In this document: positions 28,578 to 37,151 of the stretch, in pieces
How positions within the stretch are numbered: the stretch's first letter is position 1
Layout: the number at the start of each line of letters is the position of its first letter
NCBI RefSeq assembly: GCF_009557055.1
Contig: NZ_CP045649.1
Span: 2,641,501-2,705,500, forward strand
Reading direction: 5' to 3'
DNA length: 64,000 nt
Source of the DNA: Nocardioides sp. dk884
Lineage (GTDB): Bacteria; Actinomycetota; Actinomycetes; Propionibacteriales; Nocardioidaceae
Translations under genes and position numbers: made by a program
The notes under the pieces: model-generated
What the model was told of the DNA's origin: nothing
Database searches by the model: none
What the model saw: only the letters and a program-made list of their open reading frames with translations

Positions 28578-30752
28578 TTGAGCGCAGGACCCGTCGCGAC
28601 CACCGAGAAGTACCCCCCGCCCCCGCCCGAGACGCCGGCCGAGCGCAAGGGCCGCATCATCGCCCTGTTCGTGATGCCGTTCTTGATGGTCACGATGATG
28701 TACGCGACGTACATGGGCACCATGCACGAGCCGACACCCCGTGACCTGCCGGTCGCGGTCGTCGGTCAGGGCGAGGCGGCGACCGCGTTCGCCGAGGGCC
28801 TCGAGGCCGGCTCCGACGGCGCGCTCGACGTGCGGGTGGTCGCGGACGACGACACCGTCGAGGACCTCATGCTCGAGCAGGAGATCGTCGGCGCGATCAC
28901 GATGCCGGGCCGCGACAACGTCGCGGCCGTCCACCAGGCGATGGGCGGCGGCGCCTCGCAGGCCTCCCTCGTCACCCAGCTGCTCTCCCCCGCCGCGGTC
29001 GCCGAGGGCTGGCAGGTCGAGACCGTCGACCACGCGCCCCTGACCGAGGGCGACGGCACGGGCACCCTCGTGCTGTTCGCCGCGATGGGCATGATGCTGG
29101 CCGGCTACGTGCCGCTCAGCGGACTGATCTCGGGCACGCCGAACCTGCTGCGCGTGCGCCGGTTCCTGCCGCTCGCGCTCGGCTGGGGTGTGCTGACCAG
29201 CTCGCTGATCTGGCTGATCCTCGGCCCGATCGTCGGCGCGGTGTCCGGGCACTACCCGCTGTTCCTCGGCATCGGCACCCTCGCCGTGGTCGCCGTGACC
29301 ACCGCGCAGCTGCTGTTCACCAAGGTGATGGGCCCGTTCGCGGTGCTGCTCGGCATGCTGCTGTGGGTGGTGCTGGGCATGCCCGCCTCGAACCTCGCCA
29401 TGTCCGTCGACACGATGCCGGGCTTCTTCGGCTGGCTCCACGGCGTCCTCCCGCTGCCCGCTGCCGGCGAGGCGCTGCGCTCGGTGCTCTACTTCGAGGG
29501 CAACGGCGTATGGCGTCACGTCCTCACCCTCGCCGTGTGGCTGGTCGTGTCGCTCGCCCTGGCCACGCTCAAGGAGCGCAAGTCCGGCGAGCTCGTCGTC
29601 GGCGGTCCGCTCTACACCGCCCCGGACGCTCCCCTGCCTGCGCTCGCCGGTGGCCCGGTGGCCCGCTACCGCACCCGGCTGGTCGCGGTCGCGCTCTTCC
29701 CGCTGGCGATCATGGTCACGGTCGTCACCGTCATGGGCATCTCCATGCACAAGCCGGACGTCTCCGGCCTCCCGGTCGCCGTCGTCGCCCCCGAGGCGCA
29801 GGCCCAGCAGGTCATCACCGCCCTCGAGGAGAGCATGGGCGACATCACCGACCTGCGGGTCGTGGAGTCGGTCGAGGAGGCCAACGACCTCATCATCGAC
29901 CAGGAGCTGGTCGCCGCCTACGTGCTGCCGACCGCGGCCGGCGAGTCGCCGACCCTGCTGACGGCGAGCGGTGCGGGCATGAGCCAGCAGACCGTCGCGA
30001 CCCAGATCTTCAGCGCGGTCGCGGCCGAGGGCGGCGCCGAGCTCGTCGTCGAGGACATCGCCCCGCTGAGCGAGGACGATGTCAACGGCAGCAACAGCCT
30101 CTACGTCGGCATGTCGTGGATCATGGCGGGCTTCCTCTTCTTCGCCGTGATGCGCGGCGGTGCCCCGGACCTGACCCGCACCCGTCGCCTGGTCCCGCTC
30201 CTCGCGGGCTGGTCGGTCGGCATCTCGGTGTGGCTGTGGTTCCTCTTCGACGTCCTGATCGGCGCCGTCAACGGCCACGCGCTGGCGATGATCGGGTACG
30301 GCGCGTTCACGGTCTTCGCCGTGGGCTGGGCGAGCGCGGTGTTCACCCGCCTGTTCGGTCTCGGCGCGCTGGTCCCGGTGATGATCGTGGTCATGCTCGC
30401 CGGCGTCCCGGCCTCCGGCGGTGGGCTCTCGATCTACATGGTCCCGGAGTTCTTCCGCCCGCTCGCCGACATCCTGCCGCTACCGGCAGCCGTCGACATC
30501 GCCCGCTCGCTGGTCTACCTGGACGGCAGCGGCGTGGGCGGCAACCTGCTGGTGCTGGCCATCTGGGGCGCCGCCGGCCTCGCGCTCAACCTGCTGGTCG
30601 TCGACCCGTGGGTGAACCGCGCCTCCGCACGACCGCCCGCCCCGATGGGTCCGCGGTACCGCCCGGAGCGTCCGAAGAAGTCGGCGGACAGCGACAGCGA
30701 CGACACCGACGCCCGTCCGGGCGACACGGCGCTGGAGCCGGCCGGGGTCTGA
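28578..30752 (+). CDS. Internally duplicated YhgE/ABC-2-like membrane protein
   Basis: 724 residues made of two homologous halves (about 25-365 and 370-690). Each half begins with a membrane helix, then a 120-residue extracytoplasmic domain (DLPVAVVGQGEAATAFAEGL and GLPVAVVAPEAQAQQVITAL), then five to six membrane helices with the paired motifs FFGWLHGVLPLPAAGEALRS and FFRPLADILPLPAAVDIARS. The pattern matches YhgE/DUF3533-type ABC-2 membrane proteins, here as a tandem fusion that could form a dimer-like unit. TTG 28578 follows GAGGAG. A strong hairpin lies downstream. Divergent TetR control and the architecture suggest inducible efflux; the substrate is unknown. Confidence 0.8.
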   Translation: MSAGPVATTEKYPPPPPETPAERKGRIIALFVMPFLMVTMMYATYMGTMHEPTPRDLPVAVVGQGEAATAFAEGLEAGSDGALDVRVVADDDTVEDLMLEQEIVGAITMPGRDNVAAVHQAMGGGASQASLVTQLLSPAAVAEGWQVETVDHAPLTEGDGTGTLVLFAAMGMMLAGYVPLSGLISGTPNLLRVRRFLPLALGWGVLTSSLIWLILGPIVGAVSGHYPLFLGIGTLAVVAVTTAQLLFTKVMGPFAVLLGMLLWVVLGMPASNLAMSVDTMPGFFGWLHGVLPLPAAGEALRSVLYFEGNGVWRHVLTLAVWLVVSLALATLKERKSGELVVGGPLYTAPDAPLPALAGGPVARYRTRLVAVALFPLAIMVTVVTVMGISMHKPDVSGLPVAVVAPEAQAQQVITALEESMGDITDLRVVESVEEANDLIIDQELVAAYVLPTAAGESPTLLTASGAGMSQQTVATQIFSAVAAEGGAELVVEDIAPLSEDDVNGSNSLYVGMSWIMAGFLFFAVMRGGAPDLTRTRRLVPLLAGWSVGISVWLWFLFDVLIGAVNGHALAMIGYGAFTVFAVGWASAVFTRLFGLGALVPVMIVVMLAGVPASGGGLSIYMVPEFFRPLADILPLPAAVDIARSLVYLDGSGVGGNLLVLAIWGAAGLALNLLVVDPWVNRASARPPAPMGPRYRPERPKKSADSDSDDTDARPGDTALEPAGV

Positions 30753-30769
30753 GCACGTAGCACCACCAC

Positions 30770-30802
30770 GAAGGGGCGGGGCCCAGCGGCCCCCGCCCCT
30801 TC
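30770..30802. terminator. Bidirectional G/C-rich hairpin between convergent genes
   Basis: GAAGGGGCGGGGCC pairs with GGCCCCCGCCCCTTC (one bulged C, CAGC loop). It is 18 bases after the membrane-protein stop and 17 before the end of the opposing gene, serving both. Confidence 0.7.
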
Positions 30803-30818
30803 GGCGTTCCCCGTGGCG

Positions 30819-31400
30819 TTAGAACCTCCAGCGCGTCGCGCCGTACGGCTCGACGACCTCGACGCCGTGGGCGGACGTGGTGTCGATGCCGAACACGTGC
30901 CAGGGAGGCGGGCCGGCCGACTGGGCGCTGTACGCCGCGGTGAGGGCGCCCGCGGTGGCGTCCACCTCGCACGGCCAGCCCTCCTCGGCCCACCGGGAGG
31001 CGAGGCGCTCCAGCAGCGCCGGGTCCCGCACCAGCGCCGCGCGGCCCTCGAGGACCAGGTCGAGCTCGCGCAGGCTGACCGCGAGCACGCAGCGCGGGTC
31101 ACGGGCGAGGTTGCGCCCCCGGCGGGTGTCCAGCCCGGTGACGAACCAGAACCGCCCGTCCCACCAGATCGCACCCACCGCGTTGGCGTGCGGGCTCCCG
31201 TCGGCGTTGAGGCTGTGCAGCCAGCAGGTGTAACGCCGGGGGCCGCGGTTGCCCGACCGGGTCCCCGGGTCGTTCGCCGCGGGTTCCAGGTCGGACTCCA
31301 ACCGCTCGCGCACCGCCTCCCAGCTGATGGTCGGTGAGTGGTAGAGCTCCGCGAGGTTGATGGTCTCCATGTCTGGGTGGACCGCACCTGCCTCGCTCAT
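30819..31400 (-). CDS. Pyridoxamine 5'-phosphate oxidase-fold (PPOX) FMN-binding family protein
   Basis: 193 residues. The split-barrel pattern is visible: RRYTCWLHSLNADGSPHANA, VGAIWWDGRFWFVTGLDTRR and NLARDPRCVLAVSLRELDLV. These match actinobacterial PPOX-family proteins that bind FMN, F420 or haem. True PdxH signature residues are not evident, so a reductase or cofactor-binding role is more likely. ATG 31400 is used, with an in-frame alternative at 31370 (METINLAELYHSPT); neither has a strong ribosome site. It is a single gene, ending at the shared hairpin. Confidence 0.78.
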   Translation of the reverse strand: MSEAGAVHPDMETINLAELYHSPTISWEAVRERLESDLEPAANDPGTRSGNRGPRRYTCWLHSLNADGSPHANAVGAIWWDGRFWFVTGLDTRRGRNLARDPRCVLAVSLRELDLVLEGRAALVRDPALLERLASRWAEEGWPCEVDATAGALTAAYSAQSAGPPPWHVFGIDTTSAHGVEVVEPYGATRWRF

Positions 31401-31438
31401 TCATCGCCGCGACGCCCGACCACGAGGACGCGGCCGGC

Positions 31439-32311
31439 TCAGCGGCGGCGGACGACCTCGGTCGTGAGCAGCCGGTCGCGGCCGTCGGTCCAGACCGTGT
31501 CGCGCCCGTTGCCGCCGAGGACGAAGTCGCGGCCGCTGCCTCCCCACAGCCGGTCGTTCCCGTCGTCGCCGCCGACCCGGTCGTCCCCGGCGTCGCCGAA
31601 CAGCCGGTCCCGGCCGTCCTGGCCGATGAGCTGGTCGCGCCCGTCGCCGCCGTGGATCACGTCGTTGCCCGAGCCGGCCCGGATCCAGTCGCGCCCACCG
31701 CCGCCCCAGACCCGGTCGACGCCGGTGTGGCCGTTGAAGAAGTCGTCGCCGGCGCCGAAGCGCACCCGGTCGTTGCCGGCGTCGCCGAGCACCGTGACCG
31801 CGAACGAGGCCGGCAGCGTGGAGGCGTCGACGTGGTCGTCGCCCAGGCGCGGCCAGATCTCCAGCAGCACCGGCTTGCGGGAACTGGACTCGGGCAGGCG
31901 GCAGGATGCGCTGACCCCGCGGCGTACCTTGATCCGCTTGCAGGCGCCGGGCAGCCGCTTGAAGCGCTGGGTGCCGGTGTCGGTGATCCTGATCCGGTTG
32001 CCGTGCTGCCGCAGGGTGATCCGGTTGTCCTGCTGGCCGGTCTCGTAGCGGTAGCCGTGGGCGGTGCGGGTGAGCCGCGCCTGCTCCTTGAGCGGGATGA
32101 ACGGGAACTGGCCCATCAGCTCGGTCGTGTAGTCGTACGGCGGACCGGCGGTGCCCACGCCGTCCGGCGGAGTGGGGGTGGGCACCTGGTCGGCTGCGGC
32201 CGCTCCCGGCACGGCGACCAGCACGGAGCCGGCGGTCACGGCGGCGAGCAGTCCGAGGGCCCGGCCACGGATTCGCGTGCGGGTCGCGGGCACGGTCAGA
32301 CGTCGGGGCAT
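31439..32311 (-). CDS. Secreted RTX-type calcium-binding repeat protein
   Basis: 290 residues. A signal peptide (RGRALGLLAAVTAGSVLVAV, cleavage near GAAAA) precedes a 140-residue domain with two cysteines. C-terminal RTX nonapeptides follow: GDAGNDRVRFGAGDDFF, GGGGRDWIRAGSGNDVI, GGDGRDQLIGQDGRDRLFG and GGNGRDTVW. It shares the architecture of the protein at 22837, but the N-terminal domains are not evidently alike. ATG 32311 has GAGGAG six bases upstream. The frame extends far upstream through the tRNA, which is coincidental. Extracellular, calcium-stabilised; function unknown. Confidence 0.82.
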   Translation of the reverse strand: MPRRLTVPATRTRIRGRALGLLAAVTAGSVLVAVPGAAAADQVPTPTPPDGVGTAGPPYDYTTELMGQFPFIPLKEQARLTRTAHGYRYETGQQDNRITLRQHGNRIRITDTGTQRFKRLPGACKRIKVRRGVSASCRLPESSSRKPVLLEIWPRLGDDHVDASTLPASFAVTVLGDAGNDRVRFGAGDDFFNGHTGVDRVWGGGGRDWIRAGSGNDVIHGGDGRDQLIGQDGRDRLFGDAGDDRVGGDDGNDRLWGGSGRDFVLGGNGRDTVWTDGRDRLLTTEVVRRR

Positions 32312-32521
32312 GCGTTGCTCCTCCAGAGGCTGGCCACTCCTCTGAGCCGGGGCATACCCGTCCGGAGCGCCCCGCCCCCTCCGCCGCAGAGGTGGCCCGA
32401 CCGGCCACGGTAACCGGGTGGTCCGCCGTACCCAAGGTGAGGGAAGCCTCTCCTGCCTGGACAGCACCGGACCGGGGGCGCACGGTGGAAGACCCACCCC
32501 GCGAACCCCGGAGGTCTCCCG

Positions 32522-32812
32522 ATGAGCACCATGGCCGATGTCGGCACCTGCAGTGTCGAGACCTGCTCGTTCAACCACGACGGCTGCACGGCGGACGCGA
32601 TCACCGTCGGAAGCACCGGCGATCACGCGACCTGCGCGACGTTCATCTCGCTCGGCGTCAGCGGCGGCCTGCCCACGGTGCGCGCCCATGTCGGGGCCTG
32701 CCAGCGCGCCGACTGCGTCCACAACCACGATCTGCTGTGCCACGCCGACTCGGTGACGATCGCCTGGGGCGGGGACGAGGCGGACTGCATGACGTACTCG
32801 CCGGGGACGTGA
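32522..32812 (+). CDS. DUF1540 small cysteine-rich protein
   Basis: 96 residues containing two copies of the DUF1540 pattern: CSVETCSFNHDGCTADAITV ending in CATF, and CQRADCVHNHDLLCHADSVT ending in CMTY. Each copy has four cysteines and a histidine, suggesting small metal-binding (probably zinc) modules. The function is unknown; members are common in actinobacteria and clostridia. ATG 32522 is preceded by CCGGAGGTC. A hairpin that probably ends the opposing tRNA transcript lies 32 bases downstream of its stop. Confidence 0.85.
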   Translation: MSTMADVGTCSVETCSFNHDGCTADAITVGSTGDHATCATFISLGVSGGLPTVRAHVGACQRADCVHNHDLLCHADSVTIAWGGDEADCMTYSPGT

Positions 32813-32844
32813 CCGGCGCCCACGACGACCCCGAACAGCACAAC

Positions 32845-32870
32845 AGCCCCCAGCCGACCGGCTGGGGGCT
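32845..32870. terminator. Perfect 11-bp hairpin between DUF1540 gene and tRNA-Gly
   Basis: AGCCCCCAGCC pairs perfectly with GGCTGGGGGCT around a GACC loop. It is positioned to end both the plus-strand DUF1540 transcript and the minus-strand tRNA transcript. Confidence 0.75.
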
Positions 32871-32877
32871 GCTGCTC

Positions 32878-32953
32878 TGGAGCGGACGACGAGACTCGAA
32901 CTCGCGACCTCAACCTTGGCAAGGTTGCGCTCTACCAACTGAGCTACGTCCGC
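32878..32953 (-). tRNA. tRNA-Gly (GCC)
   Basis: 76 nt including an encoded CCA. Acceptor stem GCGGACG/CGTCCGC, discriminator T, D-arm with AGCTCAGTTGGTAGAGC, anticodon stem CAACCTTGCCAAGGTTG with anticodon GCC (complement at 32918-32920), T-arm GCGAG-TTCGAGT-CTCGT. All standard positions (T8, TTCGA) are present. Confidence 0.97.
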
Positions 32954-33022
32954 AGGTGCGAGGTCAATCATGCACCATGTGCCCCATCCGCCCCACATCG
33001 GGGGCACCCAACCACGGTGCGC

Positions 33023-33640
33023 TCAGTAGCCGAGCCGGTCGAGCACGGTGCGCAGGTCCGGGTCGTCCGCCGGACGGCCGTAGCCGTCGGGCCCCCACAG
33101 CGCGCGGGTCCAGTCCACGACCTGGCTCATCGTCGGCCCGGACGCCCCGGGCCCGGCCGCGATCACGAGCAGCTCGAGGTCGACGAGCCCCGACCCGCGC
33201 GCCAGGTCCGGGGCGGCGTACCCGGTGCAGGCGGCGAAGGCGCCGGCGCGACGGTAGAACCGCATCCGCCGCGCCGCGTCGCCGTACGCCGGGTCGGCGG
33301 CGGGACTGTCCTCGGGCTCGACCTCGAGGACCAGCCAGTCGTCACCGCGCTCCCCCGCCGCCGCGACCGCGTCGTCGAGCAGGGCGCGCCCGACTCCGCC
33401 GGAGCGCACGTCGGGGTCGACCGCGAGGTAGTCCAGGCAGGTCGCCGCGAGCGGCAGCGAGCGGAGGACCGCGCAGCCGACGACCTGCTCGGCCTCGACG
33501 GCGACCCTCAGCCGCGCCGCCCCGGACTCCAGCTTCTCCTGCAGCCGGGGCCGCGGCACCCGGAGCTCGGGTGGGAACGAGAGCTCCAGGAGCCGCGCGG
33601 CCGCGCTGAGATGACGCTGGTCTCCGGCGACGATCTGCAC
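33023..33640 (-). CDS. GNAT-family N-acetyltransferase
   Basis: 205 residues. The acetyl-CoA binding core reads LDYLAVDPDVRSGGVGRALL (motif A, R/QxxGxG/A form SGGVGRA), preceded by VVGCAVLRSLPLA and followed by WLVLEVEPED and MRFYRRAGAFAACTGYAAP (motif B). The C-terminal 40 residues are a variable tail. The acetyl acceptor is unknown. It lies 10 bp downstream of the secreted lipase gene on the same strand and may be co-transcribed with it. Confidence 0.88.
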   Translation of the reverse strand: MQIVAGDQRHLSAAARLLELSFPPELRVPRPRLQEKLESGAARLRVAVEAEQVVGCAVLRSLPLAATCLDYLAVDPDVRSGGVGRALLDDAVAAAGERGDDWLVLEVEPEDSPAADPAYGDAARRMRFYRRAGAFAACTGYAAPDLARGSGLVDLELLVIAAGPGASGPTMSQVVDWTRALWGPDGYGRPADDPDLRTVLDRLGY

Positions 33641-33650
33641 GCCGCCATTG

Positions 33651-34907
33651 TCACAGGCGACCGCACGAGGAGGCGGCCGGCAGCGAGAGGAACCGCGCCT
33701 CCAAGAACGCGTAGACCTCGGTGGCGTTGTTCAGCATCCCGCCGACGTGCAGGGGCGTGACGTTGGGGCTGAGGCGCACCTTGGCGCCCTTGGCGCACCA
33801 GTCGCGCGCCAGTTGTTCGCCCACAGCGAACGGCACCACGTCGTCGAGGCGGCTGTGGGTGATCAGCACCGGCGCGGAGGGCGTACGCCGCCCGATGCGC
33901 TGGTCGTCGATCATCGTGCGGAACGGCTCGCGCTCGATGAGGTCGGCCAGCGAGGCCCCGTCGGCGGTGTAGTCGGCGGAGCTGGTGAAGGCGCTGCCGA
34001 AGAGGTCGAAGACGCAGTTGTCGGCCATCTCGGCGTACATCTCGCGGCCCGCGTCGTTGAGGTAGGGGCCCATGTCGATGTCGTAGCTGGCGGTGAGCCC
34101 GATGATGGCGTACCAGCTGAACTCGGAGAACAGGCTGTCGTCGATGGCGCCGGGCAGCTGGGTGAGGTCGGCCGGGGCCGCGCCGGCGACGGTGCCGCGG
34201 ACCTTCAGCTCGGGGGCGTACGACGAGGCGAGCTCGGCGGCCGACGCCGCGGCCGCGCCGCCCTGGGAGTAGCCGTAGAGGCCGACCGGGTTGTTGCTGC
34301 TCAGGCCGGAGCCGGGGAGGCGCTGCGCGGCGCGCACCGCGTCGAGGACGGCGCGGCCCTGCGACTCGCGGTCCATGTAGGTGTGCATGCCGGCGGTGCC
34401 GAGGCCCTCGTAGTCGGTGAGCGCGACCGCCCAGCCGCGGGCCAGCATCCCGGCCATGAAGATGCTCTCGTACTCGAAGCCCTCGCTGAGCTGGCGCGAG
34501 GGAGCGCAGGTGTCGCCGATGCCCTGGGTGCCGGCGGCGTACCCGATCACCGGGCGGCGCCCGGGGCCGATCCACGGCGCCTTCGGCACCAGCACCGTGC
34601 CGGAGACAGCGTGCGGGGTGCCGGTGCGGTCGGTCGAGCGGTAGAGCACCCGCGTCGTGCTCAGGGCGATCCGGGCGCCGCCGGCCGGGTCGAGGGTGAA
34701 GCGCATCGGCTCGCTGCGCACCAGGTCGCCGTCGGCGGCCGGGAGGGTCGCGGGGGCGCGGTAGAAGGCGGGCAGCTCCTCCTCCGCGAACGGCGCCTCG
34801 GCGGTCGGCGCCGCGGCGGCGTGAGCGGTCGTGGCGGGCAGGGAGACGAGTGGGACCAGGACGGCGGCCGCTGCGGCGGCCACCATCCTCCCGAGACGGA
34901 TCGACAC
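33651..34907 (-). CDS. Secreted lipase (LIP family, PF03583-like)
   Basis: 418 residues. A signal peptide (MVAAAAAAVLVPLVSLPATT, cleavage near AHAAA) and an alpha/beta-hydrolase domain are present. Family markers are VIGYAAGTQGIGDTCAPS, ALTDYEGLGTAGMHTYMD, nucleophile elbow VGLYGYSQGGAAAASA (GYSQG) and the late PVLITHSRLDDVVPF with a following histidine (LHVGGM). These match actinobacterial and fungal secretory triacylglycerol lipases. GTG 34907 has AAGGAG seven bases upstream. Cysteines around CAPS, NCVF and WCAK may pair outside the cell. Confidence 0.9.
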   Translation of the reverse strand: MSIRLGRMVAAAAAAVLVPLVSLPATTAHAAAAPTAEAPFAEEELPAFYRAPATLPAADGDLVRSEPMRFTLDPAGGARIALSTTRVLYRSTDRTGTPHAVSGTVLVPKAPWIGPGRRPVIGYAAGTQGIGDTCAPSRQLSEGFEYESIFMAGMLARGWAVALTDYEGLGTAGMHTYMDRESQGRAVLDAVRAAQRLPGSGLSSNNPVGLYGYSQGGAAAASAAELASSYAPELKVRGTVAGAAPADLTQLPGAIDDSLFSEFSWYAIIGLTASYDIDMGPYLNDAGREMYAEMADNCVFDLFGSAFTSSADYTADGASLADLIEREPFRTMIDDQRIGRRTPSAPVLITHSRLDDVVPFAVGEQLARDWCAKGAKVRLSPNVTPLHVGGMLNNATEVYAFLEARFLSLPAASSCGRL

Positions 34908-35009
34908 TGGCGGGCTCCTTCTGAGGGGGACGGGCCGGCACAGCAGACCACGTGACGCCCGTCACCGACAAGGGTCCTGGGGGCGCGGCCACGTAAGGTA
35001 CGAGCGGCC

Positions 35010-36455
35010 ATGCACACCCATCCCTCGCCCGCTCAGAGCCCCACGCCCACGTCCGAGTCCCCGTCCGGTGAGCGCCGCCTGCTGCTCGCCGTGGACGCGC
35101 CGTCGCTGTTGCACCGCCACCACCACGCGCGGGCCCACACCGACCTACGCGACCGACACGGCCGACCGGCCTGGGCGCTGCACGGGATGCTGCGCCAGAT
35201 CCTCGAGGCCATCGACCTGTTCGCCCCCGACGCCCTGATCTTCGGCCTCGACGACCGGGTGACCTCGCAGCGCGAGCGGTTCTACCCCAGCTACAAGGCC
35301 GGGCGCGCGGCGAAGGACGCCACCCTCGTCGACCAGCTCGACCGCGCCGGGGCACTGCTCGACGCGCTCGGGTTCCTCACGCTGACCCCGCCCGGACTGG
35401 AGGCCGACGACGTCAACGCCTCCGCCGCGGCCTGGGCCGTCGAGCACGACTGGCGCTGCGTGCTCATCACCTCCGACCGTGACTCCTTCGCCCACATCAG
35501 CGAGCACACCCAGGTGCTGCGGCTCATCAACGGCGGCATCTCCGCCTCGCCGCTGCTGAACCCCGCCCGCCTGCAGGCGCTGTACGGCGTGGCCGCGCAC
35601 CACTACCTCGACTTCGCCGCGCTGCGTGGCGACGCCAGCGACAACCTGCCGGGGGTGCCCGGGATCGGCGAGAAGACCGCGCCGCTGCTGCTCTCGCAGA
35701 TGGGCTCGATGCAGGCGGTCTGGGCCGACATCGACCACTGCGGCGGCGCCAATCTGGTCGCGACCCTCGACTCCTACTGCGAGGAGCACGGCCTGCGCCG
35801 CATCGGGTCCACGCTCCTGAAGCGGCTCACCGCGCCCGGCGCCCGCGAGCGCTACCAGTTCAACCTCGCGATCATGTCCGGGCGCACCGACCTCGACCTC
35901 GGGCTCACCCCCGACGTGCCGGGCTCGCGCGGGCTGCTCCCCCTCGACCACGACCGAGTGGCACGCGTCGTGGACTTCCTCGGGGTCGGGTCGACCACGG
36001 CGCTGGCGCTGCGAGTGCTGACCGAGCCGCCGGCGTCGGCGCCTGAGCCGGAGCCGGAGCCGGAGCGGATCGTGGTGGCGGGCATGTGCGTGCGCGACGA
36101 GCGGGGTCAGCTGCTGGTGGTGCGCAAGGCGAGCAGTCAGTTGTTCCAGCTGCCGGGCGGCAAGCTCGAGCCGGGCGAGACCCCGCTGGCCGCCGGGTTG
36201 CGGGAGACCCGCGAGGAGGTGGGTCTCGAGCTCACCGGCGTCCAGGAGCTGGGCTGCTTCGAGGCACCGGCTGCCAACGAGCCCGGCGCGATCGTGGAGT
36301 CCACGATCTTCACCGCCTCCACCAGCGGTACGCCGGTCGCGGCCGCCGAGATCGCCGAGGCCCGCTGGATCGACCCGGCCTCCCCCGACGTCGCGCTCGC
36401 GCCGTTGCTGGAGCTGCGGGTGCTACCCGCGCTGCTGGCCGACGCCGTCGGCTGA
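35010..36455 (+). CDS. 5'-3' exonuclease (FEN/PolA-type) fused to a NUDIX hydrolase
   Basis: 481 residues in two modules. Residues 22-335 match the 5' nuclease domain of DNA polymerase I: LLLAVDAPSLLHR, YPSYKAGRAAKD, LEADDVNASAA, LITSDRDSFAHI and DASDNLPGVPGIGEKTAPLL (helix-3-turn-helix, near residue 214), with the metal-binding acidic residues in place. Residues about 355-478 form a NUDIX domain with a complete NUDIX box, GKLEPGETPLAAGL then RETREEVGLEL (near 386-408). An alternating proline/glutamate linker (PEPEPEPE) joins them. The first domain would cut 5' flaps or ends, the second would hydrolyse damaged nucleotides such as 8-oxo-dGTP. ATG 35010; single-gene unit. Confidence 0.9.
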   Translation: MHTHPSPAQSPTPTSESPSGERRLLLAVDAPSLLHRHHHARAHTDLRDRHGRPAWALHGMLRQILEAIDLFAPDALIFGLDDRVTSQRERFYPSYKAGRAAKDATLVDQLDRAGALLDALGFLTLTPPGLEADDVNASAAAWAVEHDWRCVLITSDRDSFAHISEHTQVLRLINGGISASPLLNPARLQALYGVAAHHYLDFAALRGDASDNLPGVPGIGEKTAPLLLSQMGSMQAVWADIDHCGGANLVATLDSYCEEHGLRRIGSTLLKRLTAPGARERYQFNLAIMSGRTDLDLGLTPDVPGSRGLLPLDHDRVARVVDFLGVGSTTALALRVLTEPPASAPEPEPEPERIVVAGMCVRDERGQLLVVRKASSQLFQLPGGKLEPGETPLAAGLRETREEVGLELTGVQELGCFEAPAANEPGAIVESTIFTASTSGTPVAAAEIAEARWIDPASPDVALAPLLELRVLPALLADAVG

Positions 36456-36594
36456 GCCGCACGCGCGGCGCGTGACGGGGCGCACGGGTTTCGCCGCGGA
36501 CGGGGCTGGGCAAATTTGTCCAGACACCCTGTCGCGCCGGTCGGCGTCGCAGTCCGTATCCCGGGGATGGACTGAGCGCCGGCCCGGCGGGGGG

Positions 36595-37101
36595 TCAGAG
36601 GTTGCCGGACCCCACGAGTGTCCGGCAAGTGATCTGCCTGATGTAGGGGGCACTCTCCCAGCCGCTGTCCAGTTTGACGGTGATCCGGAGGGTCCAGACG
36701 TCGTTGGGTGTGGGGTCGCCGACCCCCCGCGGGTCCCTCAGCGTCGTAGGAGTCCGCTGCGAGGGCAGGCTCCGCGAGGTCACCGTATCGACGACAGTGG
36801 GCTCGTCTTGCCCGTTACGGACGTTCGACAAGGTGTAGACGTAGGACCTCGTCCGGTCGGGGCCACCATCAGCGAGGCCGGTGACCTCCACAATCGGGGC
36901 CCGCACAATCGACCAACGAGCGCAATCGTAAGTCCCCGTGACGCCGCTGGGCGCCACCATCGTCGCCGTCCCGACGCTCATCACCGGCGCAGCGCTCGAG
37001 GACCCGAAGGTCGCAAACGCCAGCTGCGGACCCAGGACCAGTCCCGCGACGACCAAGACGAGCGTCATCGCCCGGCGTAGGCGGTCGGTCAGCGGGGTCA
37101 T
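36595..37101 (-). CDS. Small exported protein of the SipW/TasA-like locus
   Basis: 168 residues. A hydrophobic N-terminus (MTLVLVVAGLVLGPQLAFAT) is followed by FGSSSAAPVMSVGTATMVAP, a layout recalling exported beta-sandwich proteins found with SipW peptidases. The rest (YDCARWSIVRAPIVEVTGL, WTLRITVKLDSGW, ITCRTLVGSG) is beta-rich with two cysteines. ATG 37101 has GAGGTGACC upstream; the frame is open further upstream without export features. Its promoter region carries the same ACTCTG/CAAG array as the sipW and tasA-like genes, so I infer that it belongs to their regulon, perhaps as a minor fibre or anchoring component. No established family recognised. Confidence 0.7.
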   Translation of the reverse strand: MTPLTDRLRRAMTLVLVVAGLVLGPQLAFATFGSSSAAPVMSVGTATMVAPSGVTGTYDCARWSIVRAPIVEVTGLADGGPDRTRSYVYTLSNVRNGQDEPTVVDTVTSRSLPSQRTPTTLRDPRGVGDPTPNDVWTLRITVKLDSGWESAPYIRQITCRTLVGSGNL

Positions 37102-37151
37102 GGTCACCTCTCGGCAGCGGCGCGCACCCGGTGGTGCGGCCTGATGGGTCC

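Noticed and set aside
32878..32953. tRNA-Gly considered as an integration site
   Set aside because: No integrase gene and no duplicated tRNA 3' end was noticed on either side; flanking genes look ordinary.
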